DNA of 64,000 bases from Cytophagales bacterium (GTDB taxonomy: Bacteria > Bacteroidota > Bacteroidia > Cytophagales > Spirosomataceae): positions 1-64,000 of the forward strand of contig JAAFJP010000002.1 of assembly GCA_013298125.1 (NCBI GenBank), given 5' to 3'. Positions within the stretch are counted from its first letter, which is position 1. The number at the start of each line of letters is the position of its first letter. The position numbers and the translations under genes were made by a program. Shown here in pieces: positions 8,166-17,748 of this stretch. The notes under the pieces were generated by a model, which worked only from the letters and a program-made list of their open reading frames with translations, ran no database searches and was not told the origin of the DNA.

Positions 8166-11009
8166 ATGAAAAAAGTATTACAAAAACCCACTATTTGGCA
8201 AAAAACATTGATGTTATTCGTCTGTTTGATGCTCGTTGGCAATGCTCTGATTGCCCAAAAAATTACTGGAAAAATCTCTAATCAAAAAGGCGAAGCTCTA
8301 TCGGGAGTATCAGTTGCGATTAAGAGTTCCAACAAAGGTACAGTCTCTGATGCAGGAGGAAATTATGCTATTGAAGCCTCTCAGGGCAATATTCTGGTAT
8401 TTACTTCTGTTGGATTTGAAAAGAAAGAAGTCAAAATTTCTTCTCAGGCAAGCGTAAATGTTTCAATGACGGAAGCAACTGAAAGTTTAGATGAAATCGT
8501 TGTTACAGGTCTATTTGATGCTCGTACTCGTTTAGAAACTTCATCGGCTCTCAGTATTATGAAAACCAAAGATATTGAAAGAGTTGCCGCCACCAGTGCG
8601 GGGGATTATCTGAAAAATATTGCAGGGGTTTTTGTCAATTCGGGTCGTGGAGAAATTGCTAATCAGGTTGCTACTCGTGGACTAAGCGTTTATCCGCAAT
8701 TGCAAGGTTATCAGTATATTTCGATGCAAGAAGATGGGCTTCCTATTACAAGCATCAATTATGGAACGGATTATTATTTACGTCCAGATGCAACCACCAA
8801 TCGTATCGAAGTTTTGCGTGGTGGTGCTGCCGCAGTTACCGCTGCAAATGCTCCTGGTGGTGTTTTTAACTATATTTCTAAAACAGGAGGAGAAACTCTT
8901 GAAGGAGAAGTTAGAGCAAAAGTAGGCTTGGAAGGAGACGGAAGAAACCCATATTATCGTGCTGACTTTAATTTAGGCGGACCTTTGAGTGCTGATAAAA
9001 GTCTTAGATTTAACGTTGGGGGATTTTATAGAAGTTCGGACGGTGCCAGATATTCGGGCTATGCTTTTAATAATGGTGGTCAATTCAAAGCCAATGTTAC
9101 TAAAAATTATGGGTCAAGTTCTATAAAAGTGTATGCAAAATACTTGAATGACCGCAACGGATTAACCGATTTTACCCCAACTCAAAATTGGGCTGACCCT
9201 GTGCTTCCTGCGGGATATTCTTACACCGATTCTTATGGAATGCCCTCAATCCAGATGCAAGTGCCACGCAATGGAACAATGGTAGATTTTGATTCAAGAA
9301 ATAAATATCATGTTACGGATTTAAGTATTGGTGCAACTTGGAATCAAGATTTAGGTAATGGATTTAGATTTACGTACAATGGTAAGTATTCTGACAAAAC
9401 GTTTTTCCAACAAAATACCCAAATTGTATCGGTTTCTGACCCAACAGCGGCATTTTTCTATATTTTACCAGGCTTAGGTGGTGGTGGACCAACGGCTCGT
9501 TATGGTGTTTATACTTTGACAGATTTGGTAACAGGACAAGTTTTAGGAACATTCACAAGACCAACTTCTGGTCCAGTTGTGGCGGGGGCAAACAATAATT
9601 TTCCAGGGGTAAATAACCGAGTTTTGTTTATGCCACTATTTATGACGGAACGTAACGCCACGGAAAGTATGCACCAATTGGGTTTATCAAAACAACTCAA
9701 AAACATGACGTTTAATGTTGGTGGATATTATTCAAATATTACACAAAATACAGTTGGCGTAAATACAGGTTCGGGACCAGGTGCGGCAACCATTCAAGAC
9801 CGCCCGCACATGATAGGTATTTCTTTGGCGGCAACCGATGGCAAAACGTACCAAGTAACTAATCCTCAGGGTTTTATGAAAATAGATGAAGGTGGACAAG
9901 CCGAAGCAAAGGTGAATCAATCGACCACAGCTTTGTTTTTTGGACATAATTGGAACATTACCCCAAGCCTAAATTTAGATTGGGGATTGAGATATGAAAG
10001 CGTAAATAACACAGGTTGGAACTCGATTGGAGTGCCTATCAACACGGCAGACAGTAGGACTTTTGGCGGTTTAGATAATAATCCATTGACTTTGTATGAT
10101 AATTTTGGAGGAACATCAGGCGTACCAGTAAATTATAGTTTCAGTTCTGAATACGTTAATTTTTCGGCTGGTTTAAATTATAAACTATCTGATAATCAAG
10201 CACTTTCAGCCAGAATTTCACGAGGTAGCAAATCACCCGATGTCAATACACTTTATACTTTAACGAGTCAATTCAACGTGGACAATACGCCTGTGAATCA
10301 ATTGATTCAAAAAATTGAGCAATATGAAGTTTCATATAAATTGACCAATGCTAAATATAAATTGTTCATCACGCCATTTATGAGCAAGTTGAGCAATGTA
10401 GCCAATTTAGCTTATTTCAGAAATGTGGACAATACTCCATATACGCCAGCTCTACAATTTGCTACGTATGAAACTCAGGGACTTGAATTGGAGGCAGAAG
10501 CAACAATTAGTAAAATATTCTCTATCAAAGCCAGCGCAACTTTCCAGAGTTCAGTTGCGAAGGAGTACAAAGCTTGGATAGCCAATGCTAACGGTCCACA
10601 AGATGATGTTTTGTTAGATTTTTCTGGAAACAAAACGGGTGGTGTACCTCCTTTAATGTTCAATATTGCCCCAAGAATTACGTTGGATAAATTTTATGTA
10701 ATATTCAGTTACAATCATTTAGCAAGAAGACCTGCCAATACTGCCAACGGTTGGGATATGCCAGGCTTTAACAATGTTGATTTGTCGGCAGGTTATGCGG
10801 TTTCTAAGAAATTATCTTTTCAATTTAACGTAAATAATTTATTGAATCAATACGGAATCATGGAATGGCTTGCCCCAGGGAACTTCCCAACCAATACCAA
10901 CCGTGATGCCATCACACAGGCGTTTGTAGCTGCCAATCCAAATTCGTTATATACGGCTTTGAGAAATATGCCACGCTCTTATTTTTTGACACTTTCGTAT
11001 AAGTTTTAA
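8166..11009 (+). CDS. TonB-dependent receptor with CarboxypepD_reg-like domain
   Basis: Outer-membrane active importer, 947 aa from the ATG at 8166; I prefer this start because it gives a signal peptide (MKKVLQKPTIW, then a hydrophobic run ending ALIAQ), and the upstream extension runs into a palindrome. Order: signal peptide, carboxypeptidase-regulatory-like beta domain (KITGKISNQKGEALSGVSV), TonB box region (ESLDEIVVTG), plug (IEVLRGGAAAVTAANAPGG) and a 22-strand barrel ending LTLSYKF. It is clearly paralogous to the receptor at 14.8-17.6 kb (shared GDGRNPYYR, PRSYFLTLSYKF). No SusD-type lipoprotein is next to it, so it is not a classical glycan SusCD pair. Uptake of a plant phenolic or its glycoside is an inference from the neighbours. 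Confidence 0.93.
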   Translation: MKKVLQKPTIWQKTLMLFVCLMLVGNALIAQKITGKISNQKGEALSGVSVAIKSSNKGTVSDAGGNYAIEASQGNILVFTSVGFEKKEVKISSQASVNVSMTEATESLDEIVVTGLFDARTRLETSSALSIMKTKDIERVAATSAGDYLKNIAGVFVNSGRGEIANQVATRGLSVYPQLQGYQYISMQEDGLPITSINYGTDYYLRPDATTNRIEVLRGGAAAVTAANAPGGVFNYISKTGGETLEGEVRAKVGLEGDGRNPYYRADFNLGGPLSADKSLRFNVGGFYRSSDGARYSGYAFNNGGQFKANVTKNYGSSSIKVYAKYLNDRNGLTDFTPTQNWADPVLPAGYSYTDSYGMPSIQMQVPRNGTMVDFDSRNKYHVTDLSIGATWNQDLGNGFRFTYNGKYSDKTFFQQNTQIVSVSDPTAAFFYILPGLGGGGPTARYGVYTLTDLVTGQVLGTFTRPTSGPVVAGANNNFPGVNNRVLFMPLFMTERNATESMHQLGLSKQLKNMTFNVGGYYSNITQNTVGVNTGSGPGAATIQDRPHMIGISLAATDGKTYQVTNPQGFMKIDEGGQAEAKVNQSTTALFFGHNWNITPSLNLDWGLRYESVNNTGWNSIGVPINTADSRTFGGLDNNPLTLYDNFGGTSGVPVNYSFSSEYVNFSAGLNYKLSDNQALSARISRGSKSPDVNTLYTLTSQFNVDNTPVNQLIQKIEQYEVSYKLTNAKYKLFITPFMSKLSNVANLAYFRNVDNTPYTPALQFATYETQGLELEAEATISKIFSIKASATFQSSVAKEYKAWIANANGPQDDVLLDFSGNKTGGVPPLMFNIAPRITLDKFYVIFSYNHLARRPANTANGWDMPGFNNVDLSAGYAVSKKLSFQFNVNNLLNQYGIMEWLAPGNFPTNTNRDAITQAFVAANPNSLYTALRNMPRSYFLTLSYKF

Positions 11010-11037
11010 GTTTTAGAAAAAAAAGATTTCATTTAGG

Positions 11038-11072
11038 AAAACAGGCTTGATGCACAATCTTGCCTGTTTTTT
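11038..11072 (+). terminator. Rho-independent terminator after TonB receptor
   Basis: Arms AAAACAGGC (11038-11046) and GCCTGTTTT (11062-11070) with a 15-nt loop, running into a T tract (TTTTTTG). It lies 28 nt after the receptor stop codon. Confidence 0.8.
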
Positions 11073-11094
11073 GTAAATAAACCATTCACACAAC

Positions 11095-11625
11095 ATGAAA
11101 TTAAAAGTATCTTTTTTATTCTTTTGTCTTTTAATTCAAAGTCATTCTTTCGCTCAAAACTTTGACAAACCCGACTTAGAATTTGTCTGTGAACTGAAAG
11201 TTAGTACCGATAAAATGCAATCGGTAGGTATGACTGCCCACGGTGAAAGGCGTATCATACCCATCACGGGCGGGACTTTTGAAGGTCCAAAACTGAAAGG
11301 AATAGTTTTGAATGGAGGGGCAGATTATCAATTTGCAAACAAAGAAAATACTCGTACAGAAATTGAAGCAATTTATACGATTAAAACCGATGATGGTGTG
11401 GTGATTCACATACGAAATGTTGGTTTAGTTTTCAAAACAAAAGAGGCGGTAGCAAGTATGGCAAAAGGTGAACCGATAGATTGGAACAAAATGTATTTCC
11501 GAGCCGCCCCAAAATTTGATGCACCTAACGATAGCAAATATGACTGGATGAATAATGCTATATTTGTTTGTAAAGGTATTCCTGACAAAGGTTTTGTTAG
11601 AATTCAAGTTTGGAAGGTATTGTAA
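11095..11625 (+). CDS. Secreted DUF3237-family protein (second paralogue)
   Basis: 176 aa with an N-terminal signal peptide (MKLKVSFLFFCLLIQSHSFAQ). It aligns over its whole length with the DUF3237 protein at 3.7-4.3 kb: FVCELKV, AHGERRIIPITGG, FEGPKLKGI, IKTDDGVVIHIRNVGL, YDWMNNAIFVCKGI and a terminal VWKVL. Both paired cysteines are kept. It lies between the TonB receptor and a secreted alpha/beta hydrolase, so it probably works in the periplasm on the same substrate. DUF3237 has no settled biochemical function; an enzyme or a binding protein are both possible. Confidence 0.85.
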   Translation: MKLKVSFLFFCLLIQSHSFAQNFDKPDLEFVCELKVSTDKMQSVGMTAHGERRIIPITGGTFEGPKLKGIVLNGGADYQFANKENTRTEIEAIYTIKTDDGVVIHIRNVGLVFKTKEAVASMAKGEPIDWNKMYFRAAPKFDAPNDSKYDWMNNAIFVCKGIPDKGFVRIQVWKVL

Positions 11626-11657
11626 AAATTGGTTCTTCTAAAATTTATTGAGAAACT

Positions 11658-11690
11658 AACATTGTGAAGGTTCAAAACCTTCACAATGTT
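11658..11690. repeat. Short intergenic palindrome, GTGAAGGTT type
   Basis: Perfect 15-bp arms AACATTGTGAAGGTT and AACCTTCACAATGTT around 3 nt. A near-identical element lies at 41190-41222. In both places it is directly upstream of a gene whose open frame runs back through the palindrome, so the later ATG is the better start. Confidence 0.85.
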
Positions 11691-11744
11691 GATACTCGAA
11701 TCATTTTCCACATATATCATAGTGAATTTTTTAAAAATAAACCA

Positions 11745-12860
11745 ATGAAAAAAATCTTAATTTTATTCCTAATCACCTACACAAGTTTTGCTCAAAATGT
11801 AGCTAAAATAGACACAGGAGTAATAAATGGAGCAAAGTACAGAATCCTTTTTCCAGAAAACTGGAAGGGGAAACTCGTTATGTACGCCCACGGATATGAG
11901 TTCATGGGAGCAAAACCACGCCAAAGCGGAAACCCTGATTTCATCAAAAGAATGTCTCCATTTTTAGAAAGAGGCTTCGCCGTGGCAGCCTCAGACTATG
12001 CCTTTCAAGGTTTTGCACTCGCACAGGGAGTTGATGACACGGAGGCTTTGAGAAGTTATTTTTTCAAGAAATACGGAAAGCCCGATTCTACTTTTATGGT
12101 CGGGCATTCAATGGGAGGAGGTGTCACGATGGCAACGATGGAGAATCTTGATAAAAACTATCAAGGAGCATTGCCAATGTGTCCGCTTTCGAGCCGTCCT
12201 TATTTGCAATGTCGCAAGGAGTTTGATATTTATGCTACTTTCAACGGGCTTTTCCCTGGCGTTGTGAAACCGCTTGCAGAGATTTTTGATTTAACAAAAC
12301 CTTATCAAGCACAAGATTCGAGAAAGATGTTTGGGCGAGCTAAGGAAATCAAAACGGCAATTTTTGCCAAAGATTCACTTCTTGCCTTGGCATTTGCCAA
12401 GCGTTATGATTTAAAAATTGATGATTTACCGATGTCTTTATTTTTTAATGAAAATGTACTGAGAGACATTGCCCAAAAAGCAAAAGGCAATCCATTTGAT
12501 AATACTAATACGCTTTACAGTGGCTTCCCGAATGATTTATTGGTCAATCAAAAAGCGGAAAGATTGCCAGCAACCGTAAATCCGAATGATGTTTTTGGAA
12601 AATATGAACGTTCAGGAAACATAAACAAACCGATGGTAGCCTTGCACACCGTCTATGACCAACTGATCCCTGCGACTTATGCTATTGTTAATTTTGAGAA
12701 TATGGTTCATCATCAAAATAAAGACCAATATTTTACGGTAAAATATACCAACGGACAAGGGCATTGTAACTTTACTGCCTCTCAGACTGGCAAGGCATTT
12801 GACGAATTGAGAACTTGGGTTAAATCAGGAGTTAAAACGAAGGCTGGGTTTATTGAATAA
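11745..12860 (+). CDS. Secreted alpha/beta hydrolase
   Basis: 371 aa from the ATG at 11745, chosen because it begins a signal peptide (MKKILILFLITYTSFAQ); the longer frame only adds sequence from a palindrome. It has an alpha/beta-hydrolase fold: oxyanion region YAHGYEFMG, nucleophile elbow GHSMGGG with Ser122, a late aspartate in TVYDQLIPAT and the catalytic His in GQGHCNFT. It is probably periplasmic. Ester hydrolysis of a phenolic conjugate (for example a hydroxycinnamoyl ester such as chlorogenate) would fit the cluster, but no substrate-specific motif is visible. It is 15 nt from the amidohydrolase gene. Confidence 0.85.
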   Translation: MKKILILFLITYTSFAQNVAKIDTGVINGAKYRILFPENWKGKLVMYAHGYEFMGAKPRQSGNPDFIKRMSPFLERGFAVAASDYAFQGFALAQGVDDTEALRSYFFKKYGKPDSTFMVGHSMGGGVTMATMENLDKNYQGALPMCPLSSRPYLQCRKEFDIYATFNGLFPGVVKPLAEIFDLTKPYQAQDSRKMFGRAKEIKTAIFAKDSLLALAFAKRYDLKIDDLPMSLFFNENVLRDIAQKAKGNPFDNTNTLYSGFPNDLLVNQKAERLPATVNPNDVFGKYERSGNINKPMVALHTVYDQLIPATYAIVNFENMVHHQNKDQYFTVKYTNGQGHCNFTASQTGKAFDELRTWVKSGVKTKAGFIE

Positions 12861-12875
12861 TTTACAAACACGAAA

Positions 12876-13742
12876 ATGATAGACATTCAAAAAATAAAGG
12901 CAATTGACGTTCATACACACGCAGAAGTGTCGTGTTGCCAACCGCATGATGATTTCAGACCAGAATTGGATGAGGCTTTTGCCAAATATTTTAAGTCAGA
13001 TAAACGTCCAACTATGCAAGAAACTGCCGATTTTTATCGGGAGCAAAACATGGCTTTAATCATGTTTACGATAGATTCTGAGCATGAAGTTGGCAAAAAA
13101 CGGATTCCAAATATCGAAGTCGCAGAGTGTGCTTTGAAAAACGATGATGTAATGATTGCCTTCGGAAGCATAGACCCACACAAGGGACGTATGGGTGCGA
13201 GAGAAGCCCGTGATTTGATAGAAAATTATGGAGTAAAAGGGTTCAAATTTCATCCTACCGTGCAAGGTTTTTATCCAAACGACCGAATGGCGTATCATCT
13301 TTACGAAGTAATAGCCGAGTATAAATTACCCATGCTTTTTCACTCGGGTCATTCGGGTTTTGGTTCTGGGGTGCGTGGAGGAGGCGGTTTACGGTTGGAA
13401 TATTCCAATCCCATGCACTTGGATGATGTTGCTATTGATTTTCCAGATAATCCTATCATTATTGCTCATCCAAGTTGGCCCTGGCAAGATGAAGCTCTTT
13501 CAGTGGCAATGCACAAACCTAATGTTTACATAGATTTGAGTGGTTGGTCGCCTAAATATTTTCCGCCTCAATTAGTTCAATACGCCAATACACAACTGAA
13601 AACCAGAATTTTATTTGGAACCGATTTCCCCTTAATTACGCCCGAAAGGTGGATGAAAGATTTTGAAAATGCTGGTTTTAGAGATGAAGTAAAACCGCTA
13701 ATTTTGAAAGAAAATGCGATTAGGATGTTGGGATTAAAATAA
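12876..13742 (+). CDS. Amidohydrolase-family metal enzyme (amidohydrolase_2)
   Basis: 288-aa TIM-barrel hydrolase. The metal motif AIDVHTHAE (His13, His15) opens the protein; later come KGFKFHPTVQGF (lysine and histidine ligands), LFHSGHSG, IIIAHPSWP and the C-terminal FGTDFPLITP with the conserved aspartate. This is the ACMSD/resorcylate-decarboxylase branch, whose members decarboxylate or hydrate aromatic and ring-cleavage acids. It is cytoplasmic (no signal peptide), directly after the secreted hydrolase and before an AraC regulator. A decarboxylase of an aromatic or ring-fission acid is the best guess. Confidence 0.86.
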   Translation: MIDIQKIKAIDVHTHAEVSCCQPHDDFRPELDEAFAKYFKSDKRPTMQETADFYREQNMALIMFTIDSEHEVGKKRIPNIEVAECALKNDDVMIAFGSIDPHKGRMGAREARDLIENYGVKGFKFHPTVQGFYPNDRMAYHLYEVIAEYKLPMLFHSGHSGFGSGVRGGGGLRLEYSNPMHLDDVAIDFPDNPIIIAHPSWPWQDEALSVAMHKPNVYIDLSGWSPKYFPPQLVQYANTQLKTRILFGTDFPLITPERWMKDFENAGFRDEVKPLILKENAIRMLGLK

Positions 13743-13760
13743 ATTTAGATTTGTATTACC

Positions 13761-14669
13761 ATGGAAAAACAAGAAAAAATACCAGTCCTCAAACCCTCCG
13801 ATTTGGATGAATTTCATTACAAAAGTATAAAGTGGTATCCCACCATTTCCCAAACCAAACACCAATATTATCACATCAATCGGATTGAGAGTTATATTCA
13901 GAAATTAAATTTTCCATTACCTCCCCACAGAAAAACGGTTCATGATTTTATATTTCTTAAAAAAGGGAAATCTCAACGGAGCAAAGGGTTGAATAAGTAT
14001 GATTTCAAAGAATCAGAATTGTTTTTTTTACCAGCTTTTCAGATTACGGAACATGAGTCTATGGATGAAGATACGGAAGGTTTTTATGTACATTTTGATG
14101 AAAAAATCTTTCCTTTTTTACCTAAAAATTTCTTGAATGATAATTACTCGTTCTTCAAACTTCAAGAAAATCCAGTCATAACTTTATCTCAGGAAACCCA
14201 AAGTTATATTGAGCCAATTTTAGAAAGGCTTTTATTTTTGTACGAAGATGAACGAGAAACTGACATTAATTTGATTGCGATGTATCTTTTATCTTTTTTT
14301 GAGGAGATTAAAAAAGACTTACCTCTCGAAAAAAAGAAAACTAAAAACGCCTTCGCTCAAATCACAGAACAATACAAAAATGCCTTAGCCCTTCATATTT
14401 ATCAAAAACAAACCATTGTTGATTATGCCGATTTGTTGAATATTTCTCCAAATTATCTCAATAAGTGCGTTAAAAATAGTATCAATAAAACAGCCCAAGA
14501 TTTATTGAATGAAATGCTCATTTTAGAAGCAAAAACCCTTCTTAAATTCTCTAATCTGCAAATTGCTGAAATTGCGGTAAAACTCTGCGACCAAACGCCC
14601 AGCAATTTTGCCCGTTTTTTCAAAAATCAAACAGGAATTTCTCCCAAAGAATATTTAGAATTGTATTGA
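13761..14669 (+). CDS. AraC-family transcriptional regulator (paralogue 1)
   Basis: 302 aa. The N-terminal cupin-like sensor (YHINRIESYIQKLNFPLPPHR, KGKSQRSKGLNKYDF, FFLPAFQITEHESM) is followed by two helix-turn-helix units: IVDYADLLNISPNYLNKCVKNSI and LQIAEIAVKLCDQTPSNFARFFKNQTGISPKEY. It is a clear paralogue of the regulator at 35.1-36.0 kb. Just past both genes lies the same 18-bp sequence, a possible operator. Likely an activator of the TonB receptor that follows, in response to the imported compound. Confidence 0.92.
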   Translation: MEKQEKIPVLKPSDLDEFHYKSIKWYPTISQTKHQYYHINRIESYIQKLNFPLPPHRKTVHDFIFLKKGKSQRSKGLNKYDFKESELFFLPAFQITEHESMDEDTEGFYVHFDEKIFPFLPKNFLNDNYSFFKLQENPVITLSQETQSYIEPILERLLFLYEDERETDINLIAMYLLSFFEEIKKDLPLEKKKTKNAFAQITEQYKNALALHIYQKQTIVDYADLLNISPNYLNKCVKNSINKTAQDLLNEMLILEAKTLLKFSNLQIAEIAVKLCDQTPSNFARFFKNQTGISPKEYLELY

Positions 14670-14690
14670 TTTTGAATAGTATTGGTTTTG
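14666..14690 (+). promoter_or_regulatory. Candidate AraC operator, copy 1
   Basis: The 18-mer TTGATTTTGAATAGTATT (14666-14683) followed by GGTTTT is repeated as the identical 18-mer plus AGCTTT at 36030-36053. Each copy is downstream of one of two paralogous AraC genes and upstream of a catabolic or transport gene. The position suggests a shared activator site; this is inference. Confidence 0.5.
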
Positions 14691-14772
14691 TTTTGATTAA
14701 TTGAATTGTGATTTAATTGTGAATTTTGTAATGTTTATTATTGAAATATTACAAAAACAATTCAATCAGACG

Positions 14773-17619
14773 ATGAAAAATATCCTAACCAAATTTTTCG
14801 TAATTATCATGTTGATGATTATTGCGAATTTTTCGATTTTAGCTCAATCAAGTAAGATTTCTGGAAAAGTAATTGATGCAAAAGGTGGAGCATTACCAGG
14901 AGCAACTATTATCATAAAAGGCTCAAACGTCGGAACAACCTCCGACCAGAATGGTAATTTTACTATCGAAAAAGTATCAAATGGTGCTTATAAAGTAGGC
15001 ATTTCTTTTGTGGGCTTTGGAAATAAAGAATTTGCCGTAACTGTCCCACAAACAAATCCACTCAATGTAACGCTTGTAGAAGATGTGAATGGATTGGAAG
15101 AGGTGGTGGTGACGGGTGTTTTTGACAAACGTACTAAAATGAAAGCCTCGGTAGCTATCTCTACGTTGAGTTCCAAACAAATTGAAAATCTTGTACCAAA
15201 CAGTTCCGCTGATTTATTGAAAAATCTGCCTGGTGTTTATGTAAATACCTCAAAAGGAGAAGTAGGAAACTCAATTTATACCCGTGGATTGAACTATAAT
15301 GGAGGCTTTTTCTATGTTTCGATGCAAGAAGACGGATTACCTGTGATGGGTATTTCGGGCTTGGTTCAGCCAGATGCTTATCTACGTGCGGATGCAACTT
15401 TGCAACGAATTGAGTCGGTGAGAGGTGGAACTGCCTCAATTTTGGGTGCAAATGCCCCTGGTGGAATCTTTAATTATGTTTCAAAAACGGGTGGACAGAC
15501 TTTCGGGGGTGAAATTCGAGCCAGATTTGGATTAGAAGGTGACGGCAGAAATCCATATTATCGTACTGATGTAAATTTTGGTGGACCACTTTCAAAGGAC
15601 AAAACTTTAACCTATAATATTGGAGGATTTTATCGTAATGCCGATGGTCCAAAATACCCAGGTTATACATTGAGTCAAGGTGGACAGGTAAAAGCTAACA
15701 TCGTAAAAAACTACAAATCAGGCTCTATCAAGGTTTATGCGAAGGTTTTGGATGACAATACTGCCCCTTTTGAGTTTACGCCAACTACTGATTTCTCTAA
15801 TCCAAAACCTGCGGGAAGTTTCAACAATACCAGTTCGACGTTAATTCAATCGCAACAATTCACAATTCCAAAAGCATTGACAGGGTATAGCGAAGACATC
15901 GAATATGACACTAAAAAAGTGGCAGCTTACAACGAAATTTCGGGAGGGATTAATTGGGAACAAACTTTTGGCGAAGGCTGGACTTTTAACAATAATTTGA
16001 GAATCTCGAACAAAGAAAATATCTCACAAACAACGGCAGTTGTGTTTCCCTTTCGTGTTGATCAATTGACTTTTTATGGCGTAGGAGGCAATGTAGGGCG
16101 TTTTGGTACGTATGAATTCTATAATCCCGCCACTGGTACAAGCTATGGAACAGTTCAACAATTACCTCCAACAGCCCCAGGACCTCCAAGAGTGATTGCT
16201 GGAACGTTGAGTTTGCCAGGTGGAGATGTATTGCAAAATGCGGTTTTTTACAACCCAAATCCCTACGTAAAAGTAACCATGAATGATGTGATTGACCAAG
16301 CAACTATTTCAAAAAAGTTGAAAAATATGAGCTTTACTGGGGGACTTTATTACGCTCAAACTAAGGCGACTCGGCTAACAATTATTCCAGCGGCACAAAG
16401 TTTTGCAACCATTGAAGATAAACCCAAAACAGTTGCGATACGATATACAAATTTGGCAGGGGCAAAATTTGAATTAACCAATCCTACCGGAATTACAAAC
16501 ATTGGCGGTGGCGGTTTATACGACAATGAAGCGACTATCAAACAAACAGCCTTATTCCTTGGGCATAATTGGGATATTTCAGAAAACTTCAATTTAGATT
16601 GGGGAATTAGGATGGAAAGTTTCAATATCAACTCTTCTTTTTCAACGCCAAAGAGAGTTACACCTGACAGTCCAACGGGTGCAGATGGAAATGCAACGAC
16701 TCTTTATGACAATCGTATTTTTACCAGAAACCCAACCCAAAATTTTGATAAATCATTATCATTCAGCGATTTACTTTCTTATTCACTTGGTTTAAATTAT
16801 AAAATCAATGATGGATTTGCCGTTTATGGACGTTACTCACAAGGACGTAAATCGCCCGATTTGAGTTATTTCATGGATATTGCCAACCAACAATTAACTT
16901 CAAATATTTCTATCGAAGCTCAAGATATTAAAATGGCGGAATTTGGGGTAAAATATAAAAGCAAAAATCTTAGTTTATTCCTTACTCCATTCTATACTTT
17001 GGCGAGCAACGTTCCCAATTTCCAAATCTTCCAAAATGCCGATGCAACCTATTATGCACCACCAAGAGCCTACCAAAAATTTGAAACGAAGGGTTTAGAA
17101 ATTGAAGGAAACTATGCGTTCAGTCAGCATTTTAGTATTCGAGCGGTGGGTACACTTCAATCGTCAGTTGCACAAGAATTTGCGGTTTATTTAGCAAAAA
17201 CAAATGGACCAGCCGATGATGAAAAAGTTGTTTTTGATGGAAAAAATAATGACAATATCGGTAATATGTTTACGGTAACGCCCACGTATAGCACTGATAA
17301 ATTTACGGCTTCACTCAATTGGCAATACATGGGTGAGCGTTGGGCAAATGTTGGAAATGCCTTCCAATTGCCTTCATTCAGCTCTTTTGATTTGAATACG
17401 GCTTATCGTTTGAACAAACATATTCAGATTAATGCAACAATTAACAACCTCGCAAATACCTACGGAATCATGGGTTGGGCTGCCCCAGGTGGATTCCCAG
17501 CATCGCTTGATACACAAGGATTTACGAAGCAAATGTTAGAGGCAAATACCAGTGCGGTTTACGCAACTTTACCAATTATGCCACGGTCTTATTTCTTGAC
17601 TTTGAGTTATAAATTTTAG
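14773..17619 (+). CDS. TonB-dependent receptor (paralogue of 8.2-11.0 kb)
   Basis: 948 aa from the ATG at 14773, which gives the signal peptide (MKNILTKFFVIIMLMIIANF, ending ILAQ). Next come a carboxypeptidase-regulatory-like domain (ISGKVIDAKGGALPGATI), TonB box region (GLEEVVVTGVF), plug (IESVRGGTASILGANAPGG) and a beta barrel ending FLTLSYKF. It shares blocks with the earlier receptor (YVSMQEDGLP, GDGRNPYYR, NAPGGIFNYVSKTGG). No SusD partner is present. It lies just after the AraC gene and before the secreted GH1 enzyme, so it may import a glucoside or its aglycone. Confidence 0.93.
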   Translation: MKNILTKFFVIIMLMIIANFSILAQSSKISGKVIDAKGGALPGATIIIKGSNVGTTSDQNGNFTIEKVSNGAYKVGISFVGFGNKEFAVTVPQTNPLNVTLVEDVNGLEEVVVTGVFDKRTKMKASVAISTLSSKQIENLVPNSSADLLKNLPGVYVNTSKGEVGNSIYTRGLNYNGGFFYVSMQEDGLPVMGISGLVQPDAYLRADATLQRIESVRGGTASILGANAPGGIFNYVSKTGGQTFGGEIRARFGLEGDGRNPYYRTDVNFGGPLSKDKTLTYNIGGFYRNADGPKYPGYTLSQGGQVKANIVKNYKSGSIKVYAKVLDDNTAPFEFTPTTDFSNPKPAGSFNNTSSTLIQSQQFTIPKALTGYSEDIEYDTKKVAAYNEISGGINWEQTFGEGWTFNNNLRISNKENISQTTAVVFPFRVDQLTFYGVGGNVGRFGTYEFYNPATGTSYGTVQQLPPTAPGPPRVIAGTLSLPGGDVLQNAVFYNPNPYVKVTMNDVIDQATISKKLKNMSFTGGLYYAQTKATRLTIIPAAQSFATIEDKPKTVAIRYTNLAGAKFELTNPTGITNIGGGGLYDNEATIKQTALFLGHNWDISENFNLDWGIRMESFNINSSFSTPKRVTPDSPTGADGNATTLYDNRIFTRNPTQNFDKSLSFSDLLSYSLGLNYKINDGFAVYGRYSQGRKSPDLSYFMDIANQQLTSNISIEAQDIKMAEFGVKYKSKNLSLFLTPFYTLASNVPNFQIFQNADATYYAPPRAYQKFETKGLEIEGNYAFSQHFSIRAVGTLQSSVAQEFAVYLAKTNGPADDEKVVFDGKNNDNIGNMFTVTPTYSTDKFTASLNWQYMGERWANVGNAFQLPSFSSFDLNTAYRLNKHIQINATINNLANTYGIMGWAAPGGFPASLDTQGFTKQMLEANTSAVYATLPIMPRSYFLTLSYKF

Positions 17620-17651
17620 ATTTCACTTAATCTCAAAATCTTCGGTTGGGC

Positions 17652-17686
17652 AACTTCCCGAAAGTTATTTCTACTTTCGGGAAGTT
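17652..17686 (+). terminator. Hairpin terminator after second TonB receptor
   Basis: Perfect 14-bp arms AACTTCCCGAAAGT and ACTTTCGGGAAGTT with a 7-nt loop, followed by TTGACTTT. It separates the receptor from the GH1 gene. Confidence 0.75.
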
Positions 17687-17748
17687 TTGACTTTAAGTAA
17701 TAATATTTTGGGAAAGAGTTTTAAAAAACTTATTAAATAGCATTTAAA

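Noticed and set aside
16356-16631. 91-codon minus-strand frame inside the second TonB receptor
   Set aside because: It lies fully within a strongly conserved receptor barrel region and has no start context or domain.
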